Positions 1 through 11,001 of a DNA stretch of 14,285 nt are shown piece by piece (position 1 is the first letter of the stretch; every line of letters begins with the position of its first letter). Made by a program: the position numbers and the translations under genes. Source of the DNA: an archaeon. GTDB lineage: Archaea > Methanobacteriota > Methanobacteria > Methanobacteriales > Methanobacteriaceae. The stretch lies in contig JAKSUF010000013.1 of NCBI GenBank assembly GCA_024409145.1, forward strand, positions 1 through 14,285. Reading direction: 5' to 3'. A model generated the notes under the pieces. It searched no databases and was not told the DNA's origin. It saw only the letters and a program-made list of their open reading frames with translations.

Positions 1-54
1 GTATTTCAATCAAGTCAAATATTCTATCGCTATTATTTATTTTAAATCTAAAAG

Positions 55-69
55 TATTTAAATATATAG
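55..69 (-). promoter_or_regulatory. Putative TATA box for a gene beyond the left edge
   Basis: Read on the minus strand, this stretch gives TATATATTTAAATA, a good archaeal TATA element. It lies downstream of the rpoA2 T-tracts, and transcription from it would start near position 35 and leave the window. In methanogens the gene after rpoA2 is usually the ribosomal protein L30e/nusA/S12 cluster, so this may be its promoter. That gene is not visible here. The surroundings are so AT-rich that a chance match is possible. Confidence 0.35.
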
Positions 70-78
70 TTTTTTATA

Positions 79-106
79 AATAAAATTAAAAAAATAAGTT
101 TAAAAA
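79..106 (-). terminator. T-rich terminator after rpoA2
   Basis: On the minus strand, downstream of the rpoA2 stop, there is a seven-T run (88-94) with further T4-T5 tracts on either side and no strong hairpin. Archaeal RNA polymerase terminates at such oligo-T tracts without a stem-loop. This probably ends the rpoH-B-A1-A2 transcript, at least partly. Confidence 0.45.
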
Positions 107-163
107 TAAGAGATAAACTCTAAAAATTTAAACTAATTGAATAATTTTAATAAAAATCAAAAC

Positions 164-1330
164 TTAAATTTGAGGTTTCATAGTTACACTTACTGAACCT
201 GTACCAAGAGGTATTGGTTGTCCAATAATAATGTTCTCTATAATACCAGTCAAATTATCAGTTTCTCCTCTTATACTTGCATGAAGTAAATGTTTACCAG
301 TTTCTTCGAATGCAGCACGAGCAAGAACACTTGATTTTTCACCACTAATACCATGTCTACCAATGGATTTTACTTCACCTTCAGCAGTCATCATATCTGC
401 CACTAACATAATATGCCTAATATCTACAGATAACCCTTGTTCACTAAGGGTTCTGTTAAGTTCATATACAATAGCATTACGTGCTGCTTCAATTCCTAAA
501 ACAACTTCAATTTCATGAATATCGTTAGTAGTAGTTCTTACTTTATCAATACCTTCTTCTCCAAAGAGAGCCTTAAGGTTGGATCCTTCTGTGTGAATTA
601 CCCATTCAGTTTCATCTTTACGAATAACCACTTTACCAATATCTTTAGCACCACTTATTCTTAAAGTACGTACTTTATCAGCAAGAAGTCTAAGTTCCCT
701 AAGAGATTCTTTTTGAGGTTCAAAAGTTAAGACATTATCTTGTATTGATACTTTCTTAAATGCTTTTTCAACCTTATCAATTATTTCAGAAAATTTAAGT
801 CTTTTATCATCAATTTTCTGCATATCAAGGGTTGCTTGGAATTGCATATTACCAAAATCAATAAAGTAATCAGATAATACATCCTCAATAGTATTCTTAC
901 CAATTTTATTAGCTAAAGTTCTAACGAATTCTTCATCATTTTTGAATTCTTCTTCAAAGTAGACATCCATAGTAGGAGTAGCAATTTTCTTTCTTGCATC
1001 TACAATCTCAATAAGTCTTGGAAGACCAAGGGTAACGTTCAATTCGTTTACCCCTGCAAAGTGAAAAGTACGCATAGTCATCTGAGTACCCGGTTCACCA
1101 ACAGATTGAGCTGCAACAGTTCCAACAGCCTCCCCAGCTTCAATACGAGCACGTTCATAGGCTTCTTGGACCTTAATAACCAATTTATTTAATTCATCAT
1201 CACTAATACCTCTTCTGATATAAGCATTAGCTAAATCTTCAACATAACTTTCAGGAAACTCAAGTCCATTCCTTTCAAGAGCTTCTTCTACTTTTAAAAT
1301 TGCATCTTCCATTATCTCAGAATTTACCAT
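164..1330 (-). CDS. rpoA2: DNA-directed RNA polymerase subunit A'' (Rpo1C)
   Basis: This is the C-terminal part of the largest RNA polymerase subunit, which archaea encode as a separate gene from A'. It carries the trigger-loop region that helps nucleotide addition and part of the cleft and jaw. The family signature VGTVAAQSVGEPGTQ lies at residues 69-83, followed by TMRTFHFAGV (85-94) and LGLPRLIEIVDARK (101-114), all typical of A''. The C-terminal region SIGRHGISGEKSSVLARA matches the conserved end of the subunit. At 388 residues it has the usual length. The start is ATG with a strong AAGGAG Shine-Dalgarno site immediately upstream. That site lies in the 16-base gap after the rpoA1 stop, so the two genes are almost certainly cotranscribed and translationally close. 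It is the last gene of the rpoH-B-A1-A2 operon. Confidence 0.97.
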   Translation of the reverse strand: MVNSEIMEDAILKVEEALERNGLEFPESYVEDLANAYIRRGISDDELNKLVIKVQEAYERARIEAGEAVGTVAAQSVGEPGTQMTMRTFHFAGVNELNVTLGLPRLIEIVDARKKIATPTMDVYFEEEFKNDEEFVRTLANKIGKNTIEDVLSDYFIDFGNMQFQATLDMQKIDDKRLKFSEIIDKVEKAFKKVSIQDNVLTFEPQKESLRELRLLADKVRTLRISGAKDIGKVVIRKDETEWVIHTEGSNLKALFGEEGIDKVRTTTNDIHEIEVVLGIEAARNAIVYELNRTLSEQGLSVDIRHIMLVADMMTAEGEVKSIGRHGISGEKSSVLARAAFEETGKHLLHASIRGETDNLTGIIENIIIGQPIPLGTGSVSVTMKPQI

Positions 1331-1346
1331 AAAATCGTCTCCTTAG

Positions 1347-4049
1347 TTATTTTGACTCCATTTTAATCTCATCAATAAGTTTATCTAAGTCTGCTACTTT
1401 ACCAAAATCAGATTTAGCAGGATCGAGCCCATCTTCACCAAATAATCTTTGGATAACTTGACCATTGTTATTAGTAACTAATCCACTAGGTTTAACTTGT
1501 AAATCTTCAAGTGCATTTACTAATCTTCTCTGCATGTAACCAGATTGTGCTGTACGAATCGCTGTATCTACAAGACCTTCTCTTCCCCCCATAGCGTGGA
1601 AGAAAAATTCAATTGGATCAAGTCCAGATTTATAACTTGAATGTACAAATCCTTTAGCTCTTGCCCCTAATTCATGTTTTCTAAAGTGAGGTAACGGTCT
1701 ACTTAAGTATCCTCTTTCAATACGTCCACCCCTAACTGCTTGCTGACCTACACAAGCAGTAATCTGAGCTAAGTTCAACATAGATGCCCTTGCACCAGTA
1801 CGAGCCATAACTACAGAGTGGTTATTATGCATAGTAAAGTATTCTTCAGCAATAACACCAGATTTATCCCTAGCTTCCCCAAGTACTTGCATAATTTTCA
1901 TTTCTAAAGTTTCTTCTAAACCTCTACCAGGTAAAGCTTCAAGAGTACCTTCTTCATAAGCATCAATAAGTTGGTCTACTTTCTCTTCAGCATTAACTAA
2001 ATGTTCTTCAATTCTTTCCATAGCTTCTTCAGGAATCTCTTCATCATTGGTACTAGTAGTAATACCTGTTTTCATAATTCCACAAATAGCTAAGTCAGTA
2101 GAACGGTCAAGGAAATCTTTAGCAGCTGCAGGACCATACTCTTTAACAATCTTATCTAAAATCTTACCAGAGAATGAACCATAAGCTTTCTCATCAATAC
2201 CACCATAGATAAGTTCACCATTTCTGATTACAACATAACCATCGAACTCACATTGTTCTTTTTTGCACTCTTCACATTTATAACAAACTTCAGCTTTATA
2301 ATTCATATTTAAATCATAAGGTAAAAGTAAACTGAATAATTCTTTACCAGTCCAATTTCTACCTTTACGAGCTAAATACATATTATTTTTAGAAGTAGTT
2401 TCAACACCACTTTCATCGATTTTAACATATTTACCTTCATCATTTTGTTTCCAAGGTAAGTTAAGTAAATGAGATTTACGGATAACTTGGAAAGCAGCAT
2501 CTTCAGTAAATTCAGAACCTTGACGAGTTAAAAGGTAAGCTCCACTAATGTGGTCGTGAATAGCTCCAATAATTGGTCCACCAAACCTTGGAGATAAAAT
2601 ATGTTCTTGAACTCTCATTAAAGATTTAGCTTCAGCACGAGACTCATCAGTTTGGAAAACGTGCATGTTCATTTCGTCCCCATCGAAATCCGCATTGTAT
2701 GGAGGACATACACAAAGGTTAAGTCTGAAAGTTTTATAAGGCAATACTCTTACTTCATGAGCCATCATACTCATTCTGTGAAGAGAAGGTTGACGATTAA
2801 ATAATACAACATCCCCATCATTAAGATGTCTCATTACAATATCACCATATTTTAAGTTTTCAGATACAACTTCTTTATTAGAATCTAAAACACGAACTTT
2901 ACTGTATTTATTTCCTCTGTCCTTTTTAACATAGTTTGCACCAGGATGTTGATTAGGACCTCTTTCAACCATTTCTCTTAAACTGTCAATATTCCATTCA
3001 TTTACATAAGTAGGTACAGTTACCTCTTTTGCAATCATTTCAGGAACACCAACTTCATTAATACTAATGTTAGGATCTGGACTAATTACAGTACGAGCAG
3101 AGAAGTTTACACGTTTACCAGATAAATTACTTCTGAATCTTCCTTCTTTTCCTTTTAATCTTTGAGCAAGAGTTTTTAATGGTCTTCCAGACCTATGTCT
3201 TGCAGGAGGAACACCAGATGCTTCATTATCAAAGTATGTAGTTACATGGTATTGGAGTAATTCCCAAAGGTCTTCAACAATAAGTTGAGGTGCACCAGCT
3301 TCCATGTTTTCAGTTAATCTTTGATTAATACGAAGAATATCTACAAGTTTGTGAGTTAAATCATCTTCAGAACGTTCACCAGTATCAAGAGTAATACTTG
3401 GTCTTACTGTTACTGGAGGTACTGGTAATACAGTTAATACCATCCATTCAGGACGAGCTACCGCAGGATCTACACCTAAAACAAATGCATCATCATCAGT
3501 AATTCTTTCTAATTTTTCACGAACTTCACTTGCAGTAAGTTTATAATCACCTATAAGAATAGAGATAGGTTTATCAATTTTAACATCTTCTTGTTCAGTA
3601 CCACAATGAGGACAAGTATCATTTTTAGCTTCATTATAAACTTCTTTAATAATTTCTCCGATACTTTGACCTTTTTCATTTGCATCAATTATTCTTTCAC
3701 GAAACTCTTCAATTCTTTCTTCACTTAAAAGAAGACGACCACATTCATTACAAGTAGAACGAAGAATCTTATGAATATCATCACCAAAACCTACATGAAT
3801 AACCGGCCTAGCAAGATCAATTCTACCAAAATGTCCTTGACATTCCCCACCACGGAAACCACAAGTCCTACATTTTAAACTAGGATCAATAACACCAAGA
3901 TGAGGGTCCATTAAACCATTTTCAATAGGATAACCATCTTCATCATAAGTATCAGGAGTTTCAATCTTAACAACAGACATTTCCCTAATATCATCAGGGG
4001 ACATCAAACCAAAATTAATTTGATTAATCTTTTTAATAATTCCTTTCAA
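1347..4049 (-). CDS. rpoA1: DNA-directed RNA polymerase subunit A' (Rpo1N)
   Basis: This is the N-terminal two-thirds of the largest RNA polymerase subunit and holds the catalytic centre. The absolutely conserved metal-binding motif NADFDGD is at residues 452-458, whose three aspartates bind the catalytic Mg2+. The clamp zinc site is seen as C60, C63, C70 and H73, and a second set is C100/C103 with C146/C149. RQPSLHRMSMMAH (419-431) is the conserved active-site strand, and the bridge helix lies near 823-850 (GGREGLVDTAIRTAQSGYMQ). An extra CX2CX2CX4C cluster sits at 589-600. At 900 residues it has normal archaeal length, and the chain ends where A'' begins. The start is TTG at 4049, chosen because MKGIIKKINQINFGLMSP is the usual N-terminus and AAGGAG lies about nine bases upstream. 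The 59-base gap to rpoB contains a tandem 9-bp repeat (4064-4081). Confidence 0.97.
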   Translation of the reverse strand: MKGIIKKINQINFGLMSPDDIREMSVVKIETPDTYDEDGYPIENGLMDPHLGVIDPSLKCRTCGFRGGECQGHFGRIDLARPVIHVGFGDDIHKILRSTCNECGRLLLSEERIEEFRERIIDANEKGQSIGEIIKEVYNEAKNDTCPHCGTEQEDVKIDKPISILIGDYKLTASEVREKLERITDDDAFVLGVDPAVARPEWMVLTVLPVPPVTVRPSITLDTGERSEDDLTHKLVDILRINQRLTENMEAGAPQLIVEDLWELLQYHVTTYFDNEASGVPPARHRSGRPLKTLAQRLKGKEGRFRSNLSGKRVNFSARTVISPDPNISINEVGVPEMIAKEVTVPTYVNEWNIDSLREMVERGPNQHPGANYVKKDRGNKYSKVRVLDSNKEVVSENLKYGDIVMRHLNDGDVVLFNRQPSLHRMSMMAHEVRVLPYKTFRLNLCVCPPYNADFDGDEMNMHVFQTDESRAEAKSLMRVQEHILSPRFGGPIIGAIHDHISGAYLLTRQGSEFTEDAAFQVIRKSHLLNLPWKQNDEGKYVKIDESGVETTSKNNMYLARKGRNWTGKELFSLLLPYDLNMNYKAEVCYKCEECKKEQCEFDGYVVIRNGELIYGGIDEKAYGSFSGKILDKIVKEYGPAAAKDFLDRSTDLAICGIMKTGITTSTNDEEIPEEAMERIEEHLVNAEEKVDQLIDAYEEGTLEALPGRGLEETLEMKIMQVLGEARDKSGVIAEEYFTMHNNHSVVMARTGARASMLNLAQITACVGQQAVRGGRIERGYLSRPLPHFRKHELGARAKGFVHSSYKSGLDPIEFFFHAMGGREGLVDTAIRTAQSGYMQRRLVNALEDLQVKPSGLVTNNNGQVIQRLFGEDGLDPAKSDFGKVADLDKLIDEIKMESK

Positions 4050-4108
4050 AATATTGGCTCCTTAATAATATTAATAATATTTATTTTCACAAGTTTCAAT
4101 ACCTTGTT

Positions 4109-7480
<3,372 letters not shown>

Positions 7481-7637
7481 CTAATTTCTCCAAAAATAAT
7501 ATATAATAAATTTTCAAAATTATTAAAAATCATAATTCAACAATAATTCAATGATTTAAATTAATAAAATAATTAAGAATATCAATTATAAATATAATTT
7601 AATTAATATAAGATAATCTTTAATAAGCTAAATTAAT

Positions 7638-7871
7638 TTAAGATTTTACTAACCTATAACTAATAAAAGTTCCAGCAGTTTCACTCTCACGAGTAATTTT
7701 TAAAATGTCCCCTTCTTTAGCACCAATAGCTTCAACAACAGGATCATTTATTTTAATTTTAGGAAGTTGATCAATTTCATATTCAACATCACTAAAAATT
7801 TCAGATATTTCATCATCAGTTAAAATTGTATGTTCTGGAACATTATTATGGTCTAATATATTAAATTTCAC
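7638..7871 (-). CDS. rpoH: DNA-directed RNA polymerase subunit H (Rpo5)
   Basis: This small RNA polymerase subunit is homologous to the C-terminal domain of eukaryotic Rpb5, and it sits at the downstream DNA-entry side of the enzyme. The 77-residue chain has the family pattern: VPEHTILTDDE near residues 11-21, LPKIKINDPVV (36-46), IGAKEGDILKITRESETAG (49-67) and a terminal YRLVKS. Length and position directly upstream of rpoB are as expected for archaea. The start is GTG at 7871, preceded by a strong GGAGG six bases upstream. It is probably the first gene of the polymerase operon. A gap of 157 AT-rich bases separates it from rpoB, which is long for an operon and leaves room for a second promoter. 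Confidence 0.96.
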   Translation of the reverse strand: MKFNILDHNNVPEHTILTDDEISEIFSDVEYEIDQLPKIKINDPVVEAIGAKEGDILKITRESETAGTFISYRLVKS

Positions 7872-7888
7872 AATATTCCTCCATTAGA

Positions 7889-7917
7889 ACTTGCAAATTA
7901 TAAATTAAATTTAATAA
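7889..7917 (-). promoter_or_regulatory. Putative rpoH promoter (box A plus TGCAAGT box B)
   Basis: On the minus strand an AT-only TATA-like stretch (TTATTAAATTTA, about 7905-7916) is followed about 20 bases later by TGCAAGT (7889-7895). TGCAAGT is the box B start-site motif described for methanogen promoters. Initiation there would give a leader of roughly 20 bases containing the GGAGG site of rpoH. The box A match is imperfect. An alternative, stronger TATA (TTATATAAATATT) at 8031-8043 would give a leader of about 140 bases. Confidence 0.4.
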
Positions 7918-8118
7918 GCGAATCATGCTAAAACATGAAAAAACAATAAACTTACCAGTAATTAAGGAATTACAATATACAGAAAATATTTTAAAAATAG
8001 AATAATAAACAATTAATATTTACATATTTGAATATTTATATAATCATAGTAAAAAAATAAATTAAATATGATTGATAATAAACTACAAATATAAAAATCC
8101 CAATAAGTTAATTAATCT
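7918..8118. other. AT-rich spacer between rpoH and tRNA-Lys, no gene seen
   Basis: The gap between rpoH and tRNA-Lys is about 310 bases. Its two ends hold the rpoH promoter candidate and the tRNA terminator. The middle has a possible second TATA box on the minus strand (8031-8043) and two short inverted repeats: CATG arms at 7924-7937, and GTAATT/AATTAC arms with a four-base loop at 7958-7973. These would lie in the rpoH leader if the distant TATA is used. A 26-codon plus-strand frame (7925-8005) has no ribosome-binding site. I see no supported gene. Confidence 0.6.
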
Positions 8119-8140
8119 AAAAAAAATATCAATAAAAAAA
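8119..8140 (-). terminator. T-tract terminator after the tRNA cluster
   Basis: On the minus strand, about 40-60 bases past tRNA-Lys, there are a T7 run (8134-8140) and a T8 run (8119-8126). These are typical archaeal oligo-T terminators. They would separate the stable-RNA transcript from rpoH. Confidence 0.5.
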
Positions 8141-8181
8141 TGTATAGTAATTTAAAATATAATAAATAAATAAAATCAGAG

Positions 8182-8256
<75 letters not shown>

Positions 8257-8305
8257 GATTACAAATGAAATAAATGAGCTATCAAAACTTAATATAATAA
8301 TTAAG

Positions 8306-8377
8306 CGCCCTGGCCGGGATTTGAACCCGAGTCGCGGGCTCGACAGGCCCACATGATAGCCCCTACACCACCAGGGC
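8306..8377 (-). tRNA. tRNA-Asp (anticodon GUC)
   Basis: The acceptor stem GCCCTGG pairs with CCAGGGC. The anticodon stem TGGGC/GCCCG closes loop CTGTCGA, giving anticodon GTC. The T arm is CGGGTTCAAATCCCG. G73 is the expected Asp identity base. There is no intron and no encoded CCA. The gene follows a strong promoter at 8451-8465 with a leader of roughly 50 bases. Confidence 0.97.
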
Positions 8378-8425
8378 AGGATAACAAATGAATAATACAT
8401 CACAAGACTGTAACATATTATAACA

Positions 8426-8465
8426 ACATACAATAGTATGTAACTAATAGTATATAAAGGTTTCG
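8426..8465 (-). promoter_or_regulatory. Promoter of tRNA-Asp/tRNA-Lys
   Basis: On the minus strand, CGAAACCTTTATATA (8451-8465) combines a purine-rich BRE (CGAAA) with a consensus TATA box (TTTATATA). Initiation is expected near 8428. The same 15 bases occur at 8702-8716 before tRNA-Pro. A hairpin-like inverted repeat with 6-bp arms (ACATAC/GTATGT) and a four-base centre at 8426-8441 covers the expected start site. Confidence 0.8.
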
Positions 8466-8505
8466 TTTTTTCAATCAAATGAAAATAAAACAAACCAATA
8501 TAAAA

Positions 8506-8579
<74 letters not shown>

Positions 8580-8588
8580 TGTAGATAA

Positions 8589-8667
<79 letters not shown>

Positions 8668-8689
8668 CACATACAGATATTATTATATT

Positions 8690-8716
8690 GTACATAAGTA
8701 CTATATAAAGGTTTCG
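8690..8716 (-). promoter_or_regulatory. Promoter of tRNA-Pro/tRNA-Tyr
   Basis: On the minus strand, CGAAACCTTTATATA (8702-8716) is a BRE plus TATA box, identical over 15 bases to the one before tRNA-Asp. Initiation is expected near 8679, about 14 bases before tRNA-Pro. The inverted repeat GTAC-TTAT-GTAC (8690-8701) directly abuts the TATA box on its downstream side. Confidence 0.8.
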
Positions 8717-8784
8717 GTTATATCTAATTTTATAAATCAATAGTTAAAAAAAATATAATTAATCTATTAATTTAATCAGACACA

Positions 8785-8861
<77 letters not shown>

Positions 8862-8884
8862 ATGAAATATACAACAATAATAGT

Positions 8885-8915
8885 TTAGTAAAACTTTATT
8901 TAAATACTTTACTAA
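8885..8915 (-). promoter_or_regulatory. Putative promoter of tRNA-Thr within an inverted repeat
   Basis: On the minus strand GTATTTAAATA (8897-8907) fits a TATA box, with initiation expected near 8875, about 17 bases before tRNA-Thr. The box is flanked by perfect 8-bp inverted arms, TTAGTAAA (8885-8892) and TTTACTAA (8908-8915). It lacks the CGAAACC element of the other two tRNA promoters. Confidence 0.5.
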
Positions 8916-8982
8916 TTTATCTTAAATTTTTTCTAAAATAAAGTTTAATAAGAATAATTATTGATTAAATATTAATTATTAA

Positions 8983-9020
8983 TTAAATATTTATTAAATA
9001 TTTATATATTTATATATTAT
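8983..9020 (+). promoter_or_regulatory. Putative thiM promoter with tandem 11-bp repeat
   Basis: TTTATATATT (9001-9010), continuing into a second TATA-like run, would place the start near 9030-9035 and give a leader of about 90 bases. TTAAATATTTA occurs twice in tandem (8983-8993, 8994-9004), and the second copy overlaps the TATA box. This could be an operator or just low-complexity DNA. No TPP-riboswitch-like element is visible in the leader. Confidence 0.35.
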
Positions 9021-9123
9021 TTAGTTATATTACTAATTATTTAATTAAGTTCATTGATAGGAATACAAATAATTAATGAATAAATAATCAATAAATTAAT
9101 TTATCTATTTACTCGGTGAAAAT

Positions 9124-10008
9124 ATGGAAAATAAAATAGATATAACTGAAAATAGTAAAATAGCTTTAAAAAATCTTAAAACAAAAAATCCTTTAACTCA
9201 TTGTATAACTAATGCAGTAACTGTAAATGACTGTGCAAATGCAGTTCTTGCAATAGGAGGATCTCCAATAATGGCTTACAATGAAGAAGAAGTAGAAGAA
9301 ATAGTTAACATAGCTTCAAGCCTTGTAATAAATATAGGAAATCCAAGTAAAGATGAAGTCAAATCTATTAAAAAAGCATGCCAACATGCAAGTAAAATTA
9401 ATAAACCTATACTTTTTGATCCAGTGGGAGTAGGAATAAGTAAACTTAGAAATGACTTAAGTATAGATTTAATTAAAAACTCCAACATCACAGTAATTAG
9501 AGGAAATATGTCTGAAATAAAAGCAATAGCTAAATTAATTAAACCAGAGATATTAGAATCAAATAGTTCATCAAGTGGAAAAGGAGTAGATGTAGCAGAA
9601 AGTGACATAATAACAAAAGATAATTTGAAAGTTAATGGTTTAATTGTCAAAAAATTAGCAGAAGAATTAAACACAATAATCATCACAAGTGGACCTATAG
9701 ATATAATTTCAGATGGAGATAAATTATATGCAGTAGAAAATGGAGATGATATAATGCCGCTCATTACAGGAAGTGGATGTATGCTTTCTGCAATTATTGG
9801 AGCTTATATTGGAGCTAACGAACCATTAGTAGGAGGAATAATTGCAAGTTTACATATGACAATAGCTGGAGAAAATGCTGCAAAATATGTAAGAGAAAAT
9901 AATTTAGGAACCGGAACCTTCCGCCAAAGATTAATTGATAATCTTTATTTAATAACTGAAGATGAAATTGCTAAAAGAGGAAATCTTTACGAAATTGAGA
10001 TACAATAG
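9124..10008 (+). CDS. thiM: Hydroxyethylthiazole kinase
   Basis: This cytosolic ribokinase-fold enzyme phosphorylates 4-methyl-5-(2-hydroxyethyl)thiazole with ATP, a salvage step for the thiazole half of thiamine. The N-terminal substrate-binding block THCITNAVTVNDCANAVLA is at residues 25-43, followed by GGSPIMA (45-51). DPVGVG (99-104) and IRGN (125-128) are further family motifs. The anion-hole motif TGSGCMLSA (215-223) contains the conserved cysteine C219, and GTGTFRQRLID (262-272) closes the chain. At 294 residues it is longer than the roughly 260-270 residues of bacterial ThiM. The extra length includes a serine-rich stretch near 140-152. The start is ATG with GGTGA four bases upstream, and the stop is TAG. 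It is followed 225 bases later by thiE on the same strand and is divergent from the tRNA cluster. Confidence 0.95.
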   Translation: MENKIDITENSKIALKNLKTKNPLTHCITNAVTVNDCANAVLAIGGSPIMAYNEEEVEEIVNIASSLVINIGNPSKDEVKSIKKACQHASKINKPILFDPVGVGISKLRNDLSIDLIKNSNITVIRGNMSEIKAIAKLIKPEILESNSSSSGKGVDVAESDIITKDNLKVNGLIVKKLAEELNTIIITSGPIDIISDGDKLYAVENGDDIMPLITGSGCMLSAIIGAYIGANEPLVGGIIASLHMTIAGENAAKYVRENNLGTGTFRQRLIDNLYLITEDEIAKRGNLYEIEIQ

Positions 10009-10093
10009 CAATAAGCCACAGATGTTAATTAATACTTGATAAGAAATATAATCTGATTCAATAGATTTAACTTAAATTTAATAACTCAAATCA

Positions 10094-10118
10094 TATAAAT
10101 TAAATTTATAAATTAAAT
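10094..10118 (+). repeat. Direct 12-bp repeat before thiE, possible promoter
   Basis: TATAAATTAAAT occurs at 10094-10105 and again at 10107-10118, a 13-base period. The first bases of either copy could serve as a TATA box, giving a start near 10125-10140 and a leader of about 100 bases before thiE. The gap to thiM (10009-10233) holds no other recognisable element. Confidence 0.3.
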
Positions 10119-10233
10119 CTACATTAATAAGTTAAATTTATTATTGAATCAATATTTCTTAATAAATATTCCAATACCATACCACCAAATAATAAAACAT
10201 AATATTAATAACCCAATAATAAGAGGAATTCCT

Positions 10234-10872
10234 ATGAATAAAGAGGATATTGATTATTCATTATACTTAGTTACAGATAGAAGAAATAAAACAACAGAAG
10301 AATTTTTAAAGATTATTGAAGAATCAATTCAAGGTGGTGTAACTGTTGTTCAACTTAGAGAAAAAGATACACCTACAAAGGAATTTTATCAAATTGCTAT
10401 TAAATTAAAAGAAATAACTCAAAAATACAAAATCCCTTTGATTATTAATGATAGAATAGATATTGCATTAGCTATTGAGTGTGAAGGAGTCCATTTAGGC
10501 CAAGATGACATGCCTGCAGAAATAGCTAGAAAAATATTAGGAAAGGATAAATTAATTGGAGTTTCAGCACACAATATTGAAGAAGCAAAAAAAGCAGTAT
10601 TAGATGGTGCAGATTATATTGGATCAGGAGCAGTATTCCCAACTAGTACTAAAAATGATGCATCAGATGTACCAATAGAAAAATTAAAAGATATCACAAA
10701 CTCAATTAATATTCCGACAGTAGCTATTGGAGGTATTAAATCAGAAAATATTAAACAACTTGAAAATACAAATATTTCAGGAATATCTGTTGTAAGTGCA
10801 ATTATGGAGTCTGAAAATCCTATCAAAGCGAGTGAAAAATTAAAATCAATTTATAATTCAATAGAGTTATAA
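10234..10872 (+). CDS. thiE: Thiamine phosphate synthase
   Basis: This TIM-barrel enzyme condenses hydroxymethylpyrimidine diphosphate with thiazole phosphate to give thiamine monophosphate and pyrophosphate. The family motifs appear in order: LYLVTDR (10-16), VQLREKD (39-45), INDR (71-74), GVHLGQDD (85-92), YIGSGAVFPTSTK (128-140), AIGGI (164-168) and GISVVSAIM (183-191). The glycine and serine positions bind the phosphate groups. At 212 residues it has the normal length. The ATG at 10234 is chosen because AGAGG lies seven bases upstream and the protein then begins just before LYLVTDR. The frame stays open back to a TTG at 10144, but those 30 residues are unlike any ThiE. With ThiM just upstream it completes thiazole salvage. 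The pyrimidine kinase (ThiD) is not in the window. Confidence 0.95.
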   Translation: MNKEDIDYSLYLVTDRRNKTTEEFLKIIEESIQGGVTVVQLREKDTPTKEFYQIAIKLKEITQKYKIPLIINDRIDIALAIECEGVHLGQDDMPAEIARKILGKDKLIGVSAHNIEEAKKAVLDGADYIGSGAVFPTSTKNDASDVPIEKLKDITNSINIPTVAIGGIKSENIKQLENTNISGISVVSAIMESENPIKASEKLKSIYNSIEL

Positions 10873-10895
10873 TAGAATTTTATTGAAAATAATCT

Positions 10896-10985
10896 AAAAA
10901 ATAGCAGAGTAAGAATAAAAAAGGAATTAATAAAACTAACTAATAAAAAAAGATTGAAATAAAAAAGAAAGATAAAATAAAAAAA
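10896..10985 (-). terminator. T-tract terminator cluster after pgk
   Basis: This convergent spacer between thiE and pgk holds several T6-T7 runs on the minus strand (10979-10985, 10961-10966, 10945-10951, 10917-10922, 10896-10901). The first lies about 17 bases after the pgk stop. Such a series of oligo-T tracts is typical of archaeal termination. On the plus strand thiE has only a short TTTTATT after its stop. Confidence 0.5.
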
Positions 10986-11001
10986 GAAAAGAATAATTAA
11001 A

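Noticed and set aside
8937..9020. AT-rich run considered as a replication origin
   Set aside because: There is no GC-containing origin recognition box repeat and no nearby cdc6/orc1 gene. AT-richness alone is normal for spacers in this window.
9276..9764. A 162-codon minus-strand open frame
   Set aside because: It lies fully antisense to thiM, whose motifs are complete. The opposite strand stays open because of the AT-rich codon use, and no ribosome-binding site was seen.
10144..10233. A 30-residue N-terminal extension of ThiE from a TTG codon
   Set aside because: The extension is low in family resemblance and rich in Asn and Ile. A good AGAGG site serves the ATG at 10234, and the protein then has normal length.
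10009..10233. Possible TPP riboswitch between thiM and thiE or before thiM
   Set aside because: No CUGAGA-type THI-box sequence with matching helices is visible in either leader, and such riboswitches are rare in archaea.
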